DNA of 64,000 nt from Cacajao melanocephalus. Its lineage: Eukaryota; Chordata; Mammalia; Primates; Pitheciidae. How positions within the stretch are numbered: position 1 is the first letter of the stretch; each line of letters begins with the position of its first letter. The translations under genes were made by a program, and so were the position numbers. Below are positions 11,346 through 23,420 of the stretch, one piece after another. The stretch is from contig CAUYLG010004905.1 in assembly GCA_963573385.1 (NCBI GenBank), forward strand, positions 62,001 to 126,000. Reading direction: 5' to 3'. The notes beneath the pieces are model-generated. The model had not been told where the DNA came from. It did not search any database and saw only the letters and a list, made by a program, of their open reading frames with translations.

Positions 11346-12919
11346 GTACAAAACACATTTCTGCTTTGTAAAACTGAAACACAGAAAGTCTTAAACTCCC
11401 TGATATCTATAGAAAACATCATAATATTTGAATATCTTTTAAAAATGCTTTTGGAGAAAAAGATTTAAGAGTGTATATACATCAGGCATGCACACTGACC
11501 AAAAAAAATTCTAGATTCCTATTTTTATGTGAAAGCAAGATAATTGCGTTCTGTGTCCCATACAGTTAGGAAGAGTTTTGATTTCATCCACCTCTTTTTC
11601 ACCATTTTCCTGTGCATACACATGATAAAATGAAATGTTTATTGTAGAACAAAAGTAAACTACCAGTGCAATGCAAATGCGAGGCAAAGCTCAACTTTTT
11701 TTTTCCTGAAAAGAAAGGATTTCAGGCTAGGTAAATTTATGCATCAGTGGCTTTCTTCAGTTTCCTCCTGATAACGTCTGATTGACACTACTACAGCATT
11801 ACTTTTAAAGAAACCAAAATGAATCCCGCAGCCTCATGCGGTTGGACCTTAAACTGTCAGTGCTTTATGACCACTGAGGCCTGACTGATGGCACTAGCCA
11901 CTGCATGAAATGTTTTCTGGCACTTACAAGCTCTGTGGTGTGGTGCAGTAACTTGCATAATTAGGTATTGTGAAGTGAAATCAGCAATGAAGGTACTTCC
12001 CAATATCTCTTCTTGCTTACTCTTTTGTTATTTTTTATCTACCTAAAGAAAATTATCCTAATGAAAATTGGTCACCCCAGACTTTTTTTTTCCCTACATT
12101 GCTTAAGGCCAAATATTGTGAATCTATATTGATTAACCAAGCAAGTCTCGGTTATTTAAGTCGTGATTTATCTGAGACCCTTAATACTTCTTTATTGTTC
12201 TGCTAACTTATGGCCACTTGACTGCCTTCCAAAGGATAGACAGAAAAAAAAGAAGAAATGCTCACATCAGCCAATTTTATCACAATTTTTAAAAATGTCT
12301 ACTACTTCTATTTAAAGGCATGTATTGGTGAAGAAGATTGAAACCACTAGCTAAGGTGAGGCACTAAGTCTATGCAGATTCAAATCATTTCTGTTCTCTC
12401 TTGTCTCATAATCACAACGACCTGAAGAATGAACTTATATAAATACATTCACATTTTCCTTTCAATTTTATTATATTACAAATTAACAGGATGTAATGTA
12501 AATTTACGTACATGATAATGCATTATTATAGCAAAATTTTAAAACTTTAAAAAGTCAGAAAAAAGAAAATAGAAAAGACATCCCCTATATATAGTGCACA
12601 TTTATATAAATTTTGAAGTATAGTAGTTTTGGATGGCCTGGATTAAAGCTTATGGCTTACCACAATTGCTTAGCATCCTGATTGTCCTTGAGCCACTCTT
12701 GATTGAAGAAAAGCATCCCGTCTAGTTGTTAGAGGGACGCATAGCAATAGAAACATGAGGAAGACTGATTTAAGCCCGGAGAAAGTATCATGTGAAAAGT
12801 GGAAGAGAGTAACCTGTGCACAGATAACTCAGTAGGCTTGCCTAACATTTAAGAACTTTGTGACTTGTTAGAAAGAAATGATTTTAGATATAGCTTCTTG
12901 AAATCCTGCCACAGTGGTG
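11346..12919. other. Unique sequence, no gene seen
   Basis: Mostly AT-rich, with no recognisable repeat or coding region. The 11740-12010 part is less AT-rich and motif-dense, with a small CpG pair in 'ccgcagcctcatgcgg' at about 11827. It is a weak conserved-element candidate only. Confidence 0.35.
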
Positions 12920-12929
12920 ATATCTAGTC

Positions 12930-13179
12930 TCTACATCTCTGGGGAGGCATGTGAACAGGCAGAGATCCATAGTAGTGATGATGGATATTGATATCGTCCA
13001 CTAAGATATGGCGGATCTTAGCCCATAGCAGTAAAGATGATGACAAGATGATGAACAACTTCTGATTCAGGTTTACGTGCCTGGGCCTAGGTGAGGAATG
13101 AGAGAGAGAGAGAATCAGAGACACACAGAGAGAGTAAATTGTAGACTTTGCTACTTTTACGTGGAGTTACTAAGAATGA
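12930..13179 (-). repeat. Possible continuation of L2 fragment
   Basis: G/A-rich sequence with a 'gagagagagaga' patch at 13102-13114 and a 'cacacagagagag' patch near 13125. It adjoins the clearer L2 coding remnant to the right and may be its 3'-ward part, but I could not match it block by block. Confidence 0.3.
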
Positions 13180-13520
13180 CAGACATAAATACATTGCTGA
13201 CAACGAAGGAAGCTGTGCTCAACTAAGTAGGAATCAGGAACTGAGATCAGAAAGCATTTTAAGAAACAGGAGATGGTTGAATGTGACAAATGCTGTGAAG
13301 AGGTTGAGGAAAGATGAGATTTGAAAACTGGACTGGCCCTTGGGCTTAGTTGTAATGAGGTCGTCAGAGACCTCACTGAAGGTCAGTTTTTCCCCAGTGA
13401 CAAGGGCACAAGCTGAACTAGATGAAGTTGAAAAAGCAGGCTTATGAGAAGAATTGGGGGCAGGACAAGAAAACATAGTCTAAGAAGCAATGCGTGATGA
13501 GGAATTAAGATCAAGTTTCT
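13180..13520 (-). pseudogene. Decayed L2 LINE reverse-transcriptase ORF fragment
   Basis: Read on the minus strand, 13234-13476 gives an 80-codon open frame containing 'LNLFTAFVTFN'. This lines up with the L/S-x-x-F-D-T-V-D palm motif that CR1/L2 reverse transcriptases show as 'DLSAAFDTVDH'. The catalytic-type aspartates (D in DLS and D in FDT) are replaced, so the copy is dead. DNA blocks such as 'tgtgacaaatgctgtgaag' and 'gaggtcgtcagagacctcac' match the same L2 region. It is a LINE fossil, not a host gene. Confidence 0.72.
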
Positions 13521-13794
13521 ACCGTTCAGATAATTTTAGGGTGCTTGTGAAAATTTAACAAGGCTTTTAGGTTATGCCAAAAAAAATTTAAATAGCACCA
13601 GGTTTGGAATAACTTCATTAGTGCTAGAGATTTTTTATTGCTCTTCGGATATACAGTTTCCGCTGTATTTCTTTTAATTTTTTATTTGGTTACTTATCAT
13701 TAGGCTAGGAGCACATAAACTACCTGGAGAAGTCTGAAAGTGGCTCACATACACAGCATCAGAGAGAAATTAACAAGACAACAAGAAAGAGAAT

Positions 13795-13880
13795 GAGAAA
13801 AAGAGAGAGGGAGGGAGGCTGACGTGCACACACAGAGATGCAAATGACCCCCTCTCCCCCCCCACACACACCCTCACCCC
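13795..13880 (+). repeat. Purine-rich and C-rich low-complexity patch
   Basis: A GA-rich run (13795-13820) is followed by CACACA and then a C-rich run with 'cccccccccacacacacc' (13851-13871). Simple-sequence DNA with no gene content. Confidence 0.85.
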
Positions 13881-15302
13881 AGTAGGAAAAAGGCAGAAAA
13901 TACCAGAACCAATGAGTTTTCTTTTCCATAACCTATGTTGATATTCATGACTATTTTCTAATTAAAAATCCTAAGTTTTAAACATAGGAATTTGCCCAGT
14001 TGTTCAGCAGAAACATATTCAATATTGCTCACTTTATCACATATTGTACAAGATCATATATGATAAAAGCGAGCATTTATAGTTATATTAAAAATGAATG
14101 ATGAATTGGGGAAAATAATTCAGCCTTGAGAGGGTTAATGATTTTAAAAAGACTATATTATTTCCAAACGTGTCAGCCAGCATTAGTTCTAAAATCTAAC
14201 AACTTTTAAATCATTCCTCTGCGTAGACACTATTGCAGGTAAACTTGTTTTCTGACTTGGGTAAGAGGCCATTGTGGAACATTCCATACTGTATTAGGGC
14301 AGAGTTACATCAGGAGGCTATTATGGTCATGCTAGCACCAGGCATAGAATAAGTGTGAAATTATCAGCAACTGAACATTGGGAGAATACATTTTTGCATC
14401 AAAGGTGCCCTTTACTCTTCAACCAGAAAACCAAACTGCTGATTCAAATGAGCAGACCACTTAAAATTAAGCGATTCTTCATCTGAAAACTCCATATGCT
14501 GCATTTAACTACCTATTTCTAGGGATTTGCCTTTTTTTTTTTTTTTTTTTTTTTTTTAAGTAGAAAATAGCTGTTAATATCCTAGGGAAATTTTAGTGTT
14601 AAAGGTTTACATTAAACAAAAAGCAACTCTTGGTTGTCTATGTTATTTGGAAACCATGTTCAATGCAAATTTACAAAAAGGATATATGTCACTGTGGGTC
14701 ACTACTGAATATTCTTTTTGGGCTTTCTCTGTCGGATATGCAATCTCAGCTAAATGTTTTGAAGAAGAGGAATCACATAAATTGCCCTATTTTGGGTCTT
14801 TCTCATCTGTATACAGTTGTGCAGCTCTAGTAGACCTGAAAATTGCCCAGAGACAAACTTTAAAAAAATAGAGTGCTTTTGAGGCAGAAAATTGCTTTTC
14901 TGTGGTATGGTCTAAAGGACAGGCAGTGACAGGAGGACAAGAAGTTGTCACCATGCAGTGATATTGTAAAGCATATCCTCCATTAAAAAAAAGAGGATAA
15001 TTTGTTTTTATTTTCTTCCTTATTAACCACAAAAGGATCCGGTGCAATAACACTATAGCTTTGACTTAAACCCTTGCAAGCAGATGCACAATTAGATTTT
15101 TGAAAGTCCATCTTTTACCCATACATGGTACTTAGTTTCCAGAGAAAAACAGCTTACTATACTAGATCATTCAGTATTTCTCAATTTTGCCAATAACCCT
15201 GAATGTCTAGGCTTTGGGATAAAATATAAATGCATTGTAGATCTGTCTTGGTTTCTGTGAATATAAGTCGGTTCCTCAGTACCATTTCAACAACCCTGTG
15301 TA

Positions 15303-15306
<4 letters not shown>
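13881..15306. other. Unique sequence with a 26-base poly-T run
   Basis: An uninterrupted T run lies at 14532-14557. No SINE body flanks it on either side, so it is not an obvious retroposon tail. Overlapping open frames of up to 91 codons on both strands at 14596-15053 show no domain and are probably chance. No known repeat recognised. Confidence 0.45.

Positions 15307-15386
<80 letters not shown>
15307..15386 (+). repeat. Compound microsatellite (TA)n(GA)n
   Basis: About 17 TA units (15307-15340) pass directly into about 23 GA units (15341-15386) with no interruption visible. Tracts this long and pure are expected to vary in length between individuals. Confidence 0.98.
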
Positions 15387-15390
<4 letters not shown>

Positions 15391-16280
15391 ATGTATTTGG
15401 ATTGGACCCTTGATATTTTTGGAAGATTTTTTTATGTGGTTTAATTTCCATTTTTATGATGGTATGAACGAAAAATGGTAGAAAATATAAATATGTCTTT
15501 TGTGTGTTAAGGGATTTGAAACTCCTCTGGGCCTGTTATCATGCTAATGAGACAGTTGAGAGATAGCAGGATTTTGTGTATTAATCTTACTAGGCATTTG
15601 CACACCAGAACCGCTCATTTAGAGTTTTAATGGCATTAAGTGTGAATTTGCACAAAATTAACCAAAAAAAAAGCTTCCACATTATGGATCCATAATACCA
15701 AATGTTTATTAAAACCTTTTTAAACTATAATATATACACAGTGGACCTTGTCTAATGTGCAATATCTCAGTTAGAATTTTTCTTACAGTTTTGAAATAAC
15801 TTGTTTTAATTGTTCACACAAAGGATTCTCTAGGTAGTTTGATACCTGATCAACAGCTCCATCCCAGTGTTAATACTCTTTGATCTCAATAATTTTTTGC
15901 ATCATGTTTAACAGAAAGCTTTTGTTCCTTTTAAGTCTTGATTCTCCTGCACAACACTGACCCATGGATGTGCATAGCGTGATTGCACCAGCGAAGCTGA
16001 CAATGGAAGTGAGCACTGGCTGGACATTCCTCTCTCTTCAACTTTTACTAAATTATTGAACTATAAATTCATACAGAGGAAGGGATTTGAGAAATCATCC
16101 AAGCCTGCCTTCACATTCCCTGTGATGAACCATTCTTGTATAAGTAGAGACTCATCCAGTTTACTTTCTTTTTCTCATGCTAAATTATACTTGAAGTGTT
16201 AAGTACCAGTAATCTCATTTTTAATATTTCTTTCTTCTAAAATATCTATTGTTTGTGCACTATATATCTTTTCTCTTTAT
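15387..16280. other. Unique AT-rich sequence
   Basis: No gene. At about 16070-16130 the wording 'agaaatcatccaagcctgcc' resembles the flank of MIR3-type SINEs, but it is too short to call. Confidence 0.4.
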
Positions 16281-16430
16281 CATTCTTTCTTTCATTCAAC
16301 AAATATTTCTTGAATAGCTACAAGGAATAGTAATGGCTGGGCACTATAGATACTCTGTAGACCCAATCCATGCTCTACAGGGTTTACCATTCTGGGGCAC
16401 ACAAAGTAACCTGGCAAATGGACAGTGTGT
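16281..16430 (-). repeat. L2 LINE 3'-end fragment
   Basis: 'ttcattcaacaaatatttctt' is the complement of the L2 terminus. It is followed by decayed 'ggcactatagatac' and 'gacccaatccatgctctaca' blocks in L2 order. The 88-codon plus-strand frame here is therefore repeat-derived. Confidence 0.7.
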
Positions 16431-17029
16431 GCACTGTATTTCACACTGTAGTGAGACTACAGCTAAGATGATCCATAGTACTTATATTGGCCAGTTACTC
16501 TGCTTTGGGGACAATGGATTCATAATCGTTGACTCTTCCTTCTCCAGATTTCATTCCTACCCACGGCCATTTTTCTGTCATAATGAAACAATCACTTAAG
16601 ACATTTTATCCTCAAATGTGTATAGCTTTCTTTATATCGCCTTTTCAATTCAGCTTTCCTTGGCTTATACCCTAGCCAAATTGCTGGAAATCGAGAGGTG
16701 TCTGAGTCTCATCAGTGCCATCTCCACAGCCCATATCAGCAGGTGTTGGATGACTTTTGGTGCATGACTGGCAGTCAGATGTTTATTCTATTGTCACCTC
16801 TGAATTAGGACACCTAAGAAATAACTACTTAGTCTGTGGGATGTATATGGTAGTATGAAATGATCTGTCTGGTCTTTACAATGAGCCCACATTCTGGATG
16901 ATAATTGCAGTTCTTCCTGTACAATGGAATGTTTACATCATTTTCCCTGCAATGTTAACATGTCATATTAATAGATTTGCCTGTGAGTTTCACATGGAAT
17001 CCGAAATGAGCCTATCATGTAAAAGCCCC
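16431..17029. other. Unique sequence, no gene seen
   Basis: Ordinary AT-rich DNA without a recognisable repeat or motif. Confidence 0.4.
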
Positions 17030-17480
17030 TCAAATGACTATAAAGCGGCATACAGCAGGTGGCCCTGCCTTCATTAGACGGGGAGGTGCTGAGCGTAACT
17101 GCCTGGAAGCTGCTGCAGTCTCTCGCTGACGTGGCACGCAGCCTCCAGCCCGCTCACCGTCTGCTTGCCTGCCCATTGTAGTTCTTATCCTCTGACTCCT
17201 TTGGTGCAAAATGCTCCATTATTTTCAATTTGTGCTATGCCCATCTCCTGCCTCAGCCTATTAATCCATGCCAACCACAGGGACAAATGGAAGCAGATGA
17301 TTGCACACTCAGCATCAACATCGCTGAATTTCCATCACACATTCGGAGGCCTTTGCCAGAAGTGTACTCAGAAGACTAAATGGTAGAAGAAACTCCGGGC
17401 TCACAGATGGGCCATCGCATGTCAGTCTTCTTGACAAACATTCATGGCATAATAACAGGAAAAAATCACACACTGGCTCT
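17030..17480. other. CpG-bearing single-copy island, possible regulatory element
   Basis: CpGs recur in 'aaagcggc', 'gacgggg', 'gagcgtaac', 'ctcgctgacgtggcacgc', 'cccgctcaccg', 'atcgctg', 'attcgg', 'tccggg', 'catcgc' and 'ctcggc', against very CpG-poor flanks. Motif words include a CRE-half-site-like 'tgacgt' (17127-17132), an E-box 'caggtg' (17056-17061) and 'attaatcc' (17260-17267). It is not recognisable as any repeat. A 73-codon plus frame (17165-17386) shows no domain. A developmental enhancer or a conserved noncoding element is plausible, but this is inference. Confidence 0.35.
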
Positions 17481-18735
17481 CGGCAATAAATCACAACCGT
17501 AACTGTTATAGAATATTTGTAACCATTAGTGCCAGAGAAAGCTATCTTTTGTAAAGGCCTTTACTATCCAGAATGAACTACCAGAAATCTTCACTTCTTT
17601 TGAATCTTCATGTAATCATAATTGTAAATCTATCAATGGGAAATGTATGGTAAAATTGATTTAAAAGATCCATTCTTAAGTTTTAATCGCGAGGAAAGGA
17701 ACAGACATGGTTATTTAAAATTCCATGATGTCGTCTCAGTATCCTAGATTGTGATTTTACATGAAGCGTAGGAATAGTCACTAAGAAAAGGAAGTTGATT
17801 TGATAAAAATCAACCAGAGAACAATTTGTGTCCTTATCCATTGAGATGGTGCTTTTCAAGTTGTTCTCAAAGAATTCCTAGGGAGACCCCAAAGTACCCT
17901 TGGGGACCACCAGAAAGGGGGTTTACCGGAACTGAGGGGCAGAGCCCATGAGCCTAGGTTCCTAATTCCTTCCTCACTCTGTTTTTTATCTGTTTTAAGT
18001 GATTGGCTTCTTCAGAACATTGTGTTAAGAACAGGGTTCTGCTGTTAAAATAAAAGTTTGAAATTCAAGGTAGAGTTACAATATTGAAGATGACTTTATA
18101 GCAAGATAGAATCTTAGAGCACCTTCAAAATCATCAATGAAGTTAAACAAGCATATATTAACGGCGGGGCGAAAAGAATCTCTGTTGGTACGAATATAAT
18201 ACTGCAGTGTAGGTACTAAGCATTTCAAAGTTCGTTTTTTATGTATATAGTAATTTATGCAATATATAGTAATTCTCTTTAAACAGACTCTTCAACAGAT
18301 TATCTAATAATTCTGAATAAATGAATTTAATCAGTTGCACATCGAAAGCCCATGTAATTTACTTTGAAATACATCAAAAGCAATAAAATATGAATAACAT
18401 TGTCTCTTTTATTAAGATGCTTTATACTTAATATAGATACATCTTGAAAATTGTGCCCTAAACTACATTTTTAATCAATTTTTTAGGAAATTTCCCTTCA
18501 TGTATCTGAGTTTTAATATCATTTGGCATTTTCTATTTAAAGTCTAGTTCTTCATATTCCAAAGCAATTCAAGAGTTGTCTCCACATCTGTTTCTTTATC
18601 AGATTATATAGTCTTGTCTTGTAGATTGATTTCATGTGTATAACTTTATATTAAATTTTTTGAGTATTTAAAAATTCTGAGCAATTTTCCATTACACTTC
18701 ACACCTTGTCTGCACTATGTTGTGAGGAAGATGAA
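17481..18735. other. Unique sequence with a possible old DNA-transposon piece
   Basis: At 17850-17945, 'gttctcaaagaattcc', 'gagaccccaaagtaccc' and 'ggggaccacc' read like a decayed hAT-type nonautonomous element, but I cannot assign a family. The rest is AT-rich and featureless. Confidence 0.3.
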
Positions 18736-19209
18736 CTAGGTTGTTTGGTAGTTCATTTCCACAGCTCTCTGAGTTAAGCTCTCAGGGTCAAGTACTCCCA
18801 GGGAGAGCCGGAGAATCCATAGAGCCTTGCCATAAAAGAGCCCAGGAATCCTGAGAGTCAAATAGAGCCTAAAATTAGCCTTACAGGTGCTAAATATTCT
18901 ATCTTGGGCAGCCACTTCTGCAAGTAGAAAACAAACATTGATTAAAGAACCTAATAGAATGTTTTGCCTTGATAATTGCAGAAGCTGTAGGAAAGAATAC
19001 ACATTCTCCAAATTGAACTTTTCTAAATGAGGGTCAGTAGCTTTAAGCTTTTTATAGTACAAGCTGAACCCTGCAGTAAGTGAATATCTTAACCACAGGA
19101 ACACTGAAAATTCAATGATATTTTCATAATTGCAATTTGGATAGTCAATAAACACTGCAACCTGAAGTAGCTCACTTTGAAGAAAACTTGACTGCCTAGC
19201 TAAGAACAC
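18736..19209 (-). other. 157-codon open frame, unrecognised
   Basis: The longest open frame in the window. It begins with M-F-L-A-R-Q and ends with M-N-Y-Q-T-T before a stop. Leucine/phenylalanine-rich stretches occur (for example 'SFLQLLQLSR', 'LLGSLINVCFLLAEVA'), but there is no signal-peptide logic, conserved motif or known family. The DNA is not a recognised repeat. No promoter, splice or poly-A context is evident. In AT-rich DNA of this length one such frame by chance is believable, so coding status is doubtful. Confidence 0.15.
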
Positions 19210-20550
19210 TACTACATAATATTAATAAACCAAACTACTGAACTCTGAATATAATAGGATAATTACCTCCAGGAAGCATTAGTATTCATTATACCCCAAA
19301 CATTAGTTTATATAGACAGCTGCAGACACCATGCATGTAGTACAATTATAGTGCATCAGAGACATTCCATATAATGTTATTTGAAATTTTCTGCACATCT
19401 TGTTATCTGTCTCAAATACTTTCTATAATAAATACTTCCTTATGGCTAAATAAGAAAAATATACTTATCTGTGTGAATAGATAATAAGTGAGAAAAAATA
19501 ATTATCAGGCTCAATGAAATGTGGTAATCTAGAGGATATGAGGTTACAGATAGATTTTTTTCTTTTGTAGCCCAAATAAGAAATATTTCAGAGAAATAAT
19601 AAATTATAAAATAAATGTCAGACATTATGAAAGCTCCATGCATGCCGCTACAATCTAAAGTATCTTCACTTCTTAGGCTTCAATTTGGTTGTCATTGGCT
19701 TCTCTTTACTTATATATGTGTGTTAGTTTTGAAATATTATAAAATAACCAAGGACAAAAAGGGTACATTATAACCAGTCTTCTAGAACAGAATGTAGCTC
19801 TAGAAGTAAAAATTTTGAATGATGTTCAAGAAAGTAATAAATGTTCAAGAAAGTAACAAATTCATCAAGTATGCATATTGCTCTTAAGAAACCAAATATA
19901 TGCTAATTAAAGAGGTCACATGCAGAACTGGCATCACCCCAAAATTCTACATAACCAGTGGGACCACAAGGTAACCCCAGATAAGTAAAGGACTGTTTGA
20001 AAGGGGAATGGAATAGCAGGACATACTGTATAACCTAAGGCAGTTAATAGAAAGATCAAAGTTTTCCAGAGCCCCTCCCTAACCTCCTTAATAGTGAGTT
20101 CTAAGGTCTTGTGGTAGTGACTAAAGTCTAAATATTCTGGCATTTTGCCAACTGAAGGACTCCAGAATCTAGAATTTTTGAACTGTGTAGTATGCACCTT
20201 CAGTTGTAACGGCAGCATTGACGCAGAAAGTAAGTGGTATTGAGAAATCAGACAAAGCCAAGTTGAGTGCCCAGGTTATTGGAAGGATGGCTATTAACTA
20301 TTTTTGTTTTTTACATGAAAGGAAGAGGGAACGGGAAAGAGCATGTTTCTATCAGTAACTTTAATTATGCTTCATTCAAATCAATTCTACAGTTATTTCT
20401 CTTGACTTAGTTTTTGTTCATCAATGTCCCTTCAACTACTTCTTATGTTTGGGAAAGAAAGCCACAAAGAGCATCATAGTTTGGGATTAAAAATAAAACT
20501 CAAAATATATATTATCCATCATCTTCATTTCCAGACCCAGGAAAACTTTT
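19210..20550. other. Unique sequence with a 19-base tandem duplication
   Basis: Two adjacent copies of 'atgttcaagaaagtaa(t/c)aa' lie at 19822-19840 and 19841-19859 and differ at one base. A 94-codon minus frame (19934-20218) has no recognisable domain. No known repeat recognised. Confidence 0.5.
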
Positions 20551-20554
20551 GATT

Positions 20555-21400
20555 GGCATTTGTTTTTATTCTGATTATAAAGCGAATGATATTAATTATA
20601 ATGATTTTGAAAATACCAGAAAAGTGAAATTAAAAATTTTAAGTTACCCCAATGGTACCTCCAGAGACAATAATTGTGAAGACTCTGATGCATTCTTAAG
20701 AATGTTTCTCTATGCATATGTGTATAGTATATTTTTATTTAATATATTTATTTGATATCATATTTGGAGCATTTTTCAATGATACCAAGCATTTTAGAAT
20801 AACATAATTTGACTGATTAGCCAATGGACAATTAAATTATTTCTCACTTTTCACACTTGCTCTGCCAAAAGCAAGTTATAAAGATTTTTGCTAATTTAAT
20901 TTTACATTCCAGTTGAATAAAATGCAACTATAATCCTTAAAAATATAATACATACAAAATAAGTAAATATATTTTATGGAGTTTTATACAAGTAATTAGA
21001 AGAGAAAAAAATGACATCATATTTTAATTGAACTTTTTAATCACCTTTAATTTAAAGGATGAAAGTATCAACTTATTGAGTCTCATCCTTTAACCATGTC
21101 ATTGCATGTAGCTCAGTTGTTTTCATTGTGGAGTACTGTTCCATTGTAGAGTTCAATTTGTTTATTCATGTCTCTGTTGTTGGATATTTGAGATGTTTCC
21201 AGTTTTGGGCTATTATGAATAAAGCTGCCATGAACATTCTATAGCAAGCATTTTTGTGGATATAGCTGAATTCACTCTAGGGTGAATACTGTAGAAGGAA
21301 TTGCTTGATTATGTGATAAATGTACATTTAACTTAGAACTGCCAGTTTTCCAACATGGTTTTGCATTTTACTTCTTCACTGCAGCTATGACATATATTGA
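20555..21400 (-). repeat. Old LINE-1 (L1M-type) 3' region
   Basis: Complement of an old L1 3' UTR. The left part carries 'cctccagagacaataattgt' and 'tctatgcatatgtgtata'. The right part carries 'tgttccattgtagagttcaa', 'tttccagttttgggctat', 'tatgaataaagctgccatga' and 'gaattgcttgattatgtgat'. Decay is strong, consistent with an insertion before the primate radiation. Confidence 0.75.
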
Positions 21401-23214
21401 CCAAGGTATGTATAGGTGTGTGTGTATGTACATATACGCAAATATTTATATTTATATAATACATAAATTAGATATATATTATATAGATTTGCCAAGGGTA
21501 AAGTTATCACTGTCAACATTTTCAGACAATTCTTTCTCAACTGAGTATCATTATCATTTATTCTTTGAATTTTAGTCCAAACATGTTTGAAACCTGTTAC
21601 ATCATTTAAAATTAAAATTAAAAACATAGAGAAATTTATATAATTCCAAACATTATATTGATTTGGCTTAAATGGAAGCATCTTCAAAATGATTTTTCAA
21701 ATCAATGATTAAGTTAGCTTAGGCACTGTATTTTTTACCCAATAAGAATTTCATGTCTTTCCCTGTTATAGGGAGAAGGCTGGAAAGAAATAGAGCTTGA
21801 CTCTAACTATATTTTTCTCTTGTCTATATGGCTTTTGATTAAGTGATGTAACTTAGCAGGCATTTGTTTCTTTATTGCTGAACAAAGACAATGTCCAATC
21901 ATTTAGCTTCTCTGGCCTTCAGTATCAAATGCAGAATAAGAGCATCTCTTTAACTGTAAGATGCAGGGTTCTCCTTAAATGCATCTATTTTAATTTTGTA
22001 TAGATTCCAGGTTTCTTTCTCCTCTAATTCAGATTAGTTATTTTTAATTGACTCTTATTTTTATTTCTTTAGAAGAAAAAGCAAATGAAGTTTTAAACAA
22101 AGATATTCTCATAGTAATCTCATGCTCCAAGTAGAACACTGTGTAAACAAATAACTGAGTTAAATCATTTTAATTTCCAAGTTGTAAAAGTAAAGCAGAA
22201 GTCACAGCATAAACTTCTGAACAGCATTTATCTTAAGCTTCCTATCTTTTTCCAACATACTTAAAGATTTTTTTCTCCTTTCAGTTATTTGAAAATTGCA
22301 AGTAGGACAATATATGTTGCAATATGCTCATGAAAACATACAGAGAAATTAGCCTTCTCTGATTTGATTTCTGCTGTGTGTAGTTCTTCTGAGTCTAAGA
22401 ATGGTGCTATAAATAATCTGTATCAATTTGTTGACGGATTTTCCAGTATCTCCTATATCTTTCTTTATATTTCTTGGAAATGTCTTTCACTTTAGAGACT
22501 AAGGACACTGGAAACATAATTAATAGGCAGATACAGCAATGCATCCAAATGGGTAAAAAGTCCCATTTACCGCTATTAAGTTAGTTAGTGGATCGTGAAT
22601 AAAGAATCAAAAAATTAAGCTAATGACAAATTTGCTTAGATGGAAGGAAAAATAGTGGAAGATAAAAATAGGTTTCTTATAAATAATATAAACCAAGGGA
22701 TAAACATTGTTTTATGCATTTTTGTATTTTCTATGTGAATTCAAACACCTATTCTGCATTTCTGGTATTCTACTTATAAACAGGTTTATTATACTTAATA
22801 CATAAAGATGCTCTAGTGATTAACATGAGATAATATAATTATAGTATCTAATAAAGTACCTAGAGTGATGATAGTAACTGTATGAAATTTAGGTCCCATG
22901 CATTGTAGTCCAACTGTGCATCTCTTCCTGGGATCCCCTCTCAAATGTCACACTGCTGTGGTTGTATTATCTAAGGCTAACATACTTCTCAAGGGAACGC
23001 TCACACCCTCCGGAGGTCTACCTGCTTAATTTTAAGATAGGATTTGCTCCGTGTTTAACAGCACAGGGACACATAAGAATTGTTAAAGTCTGATGTACTT
23101 TGAATTTTCTTACCTTCTGCTTGAGGATACAAGAGCAACACACATGGGGGAAGTAGAAAATATAAGTTTATAGAGGCGAACAGATGCTACGTTTTTTGGT
23201 AAAACACTGGACAT
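21401..23214. other. Unique AT-rich sequence
   Basis: Begins with alternating TA/CA-like low-complexity DNA (about 21415-21490) that may belong to the preceding L1. The rest shows no gene, motif or recognised repeat. A CpG-bearing 'ccctccggaggtc' sits near 23007. Confidence 0.4.
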
Positions 23215-23420
23215 AGTAAAAATGTAAGAGGGGATACCATGAGGGTCAAATCAGGAGGCTTTGCAAAGGAGGCATGCCTTAAGGAAGCTGAAAGAAAAGT
23301 TAGAGAAGCAGAAATTAATAGGGTAAATACAGTAAGAAATATCAAGAATATTGGCTGAAATAGTCTTGATAGTATGCTGGCAAAAAGATGAAAATCAAGT
23401 TGCATGGATACAGCAGGACC
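23215..23420 (-). repeat. L2 LINE fragment (probable)
   Basis: 'aggaggctttgcaaaggagg', 'ccttaaggaagctgaaag' and 'aatattggctgaaatagtc' follow the complement of the L2 region just upstream of its 3' end (the 'ccttgaaggatg ... gtattccaggcag' stretch). Boundaries are approximate. Confidence 0.45.

Noticed and set aside
15230..15481. 83-codon frame with a Y-I and R-E repeat stretch
   Set aside because: Translation of the (TA)n(GA)n microsatellite.
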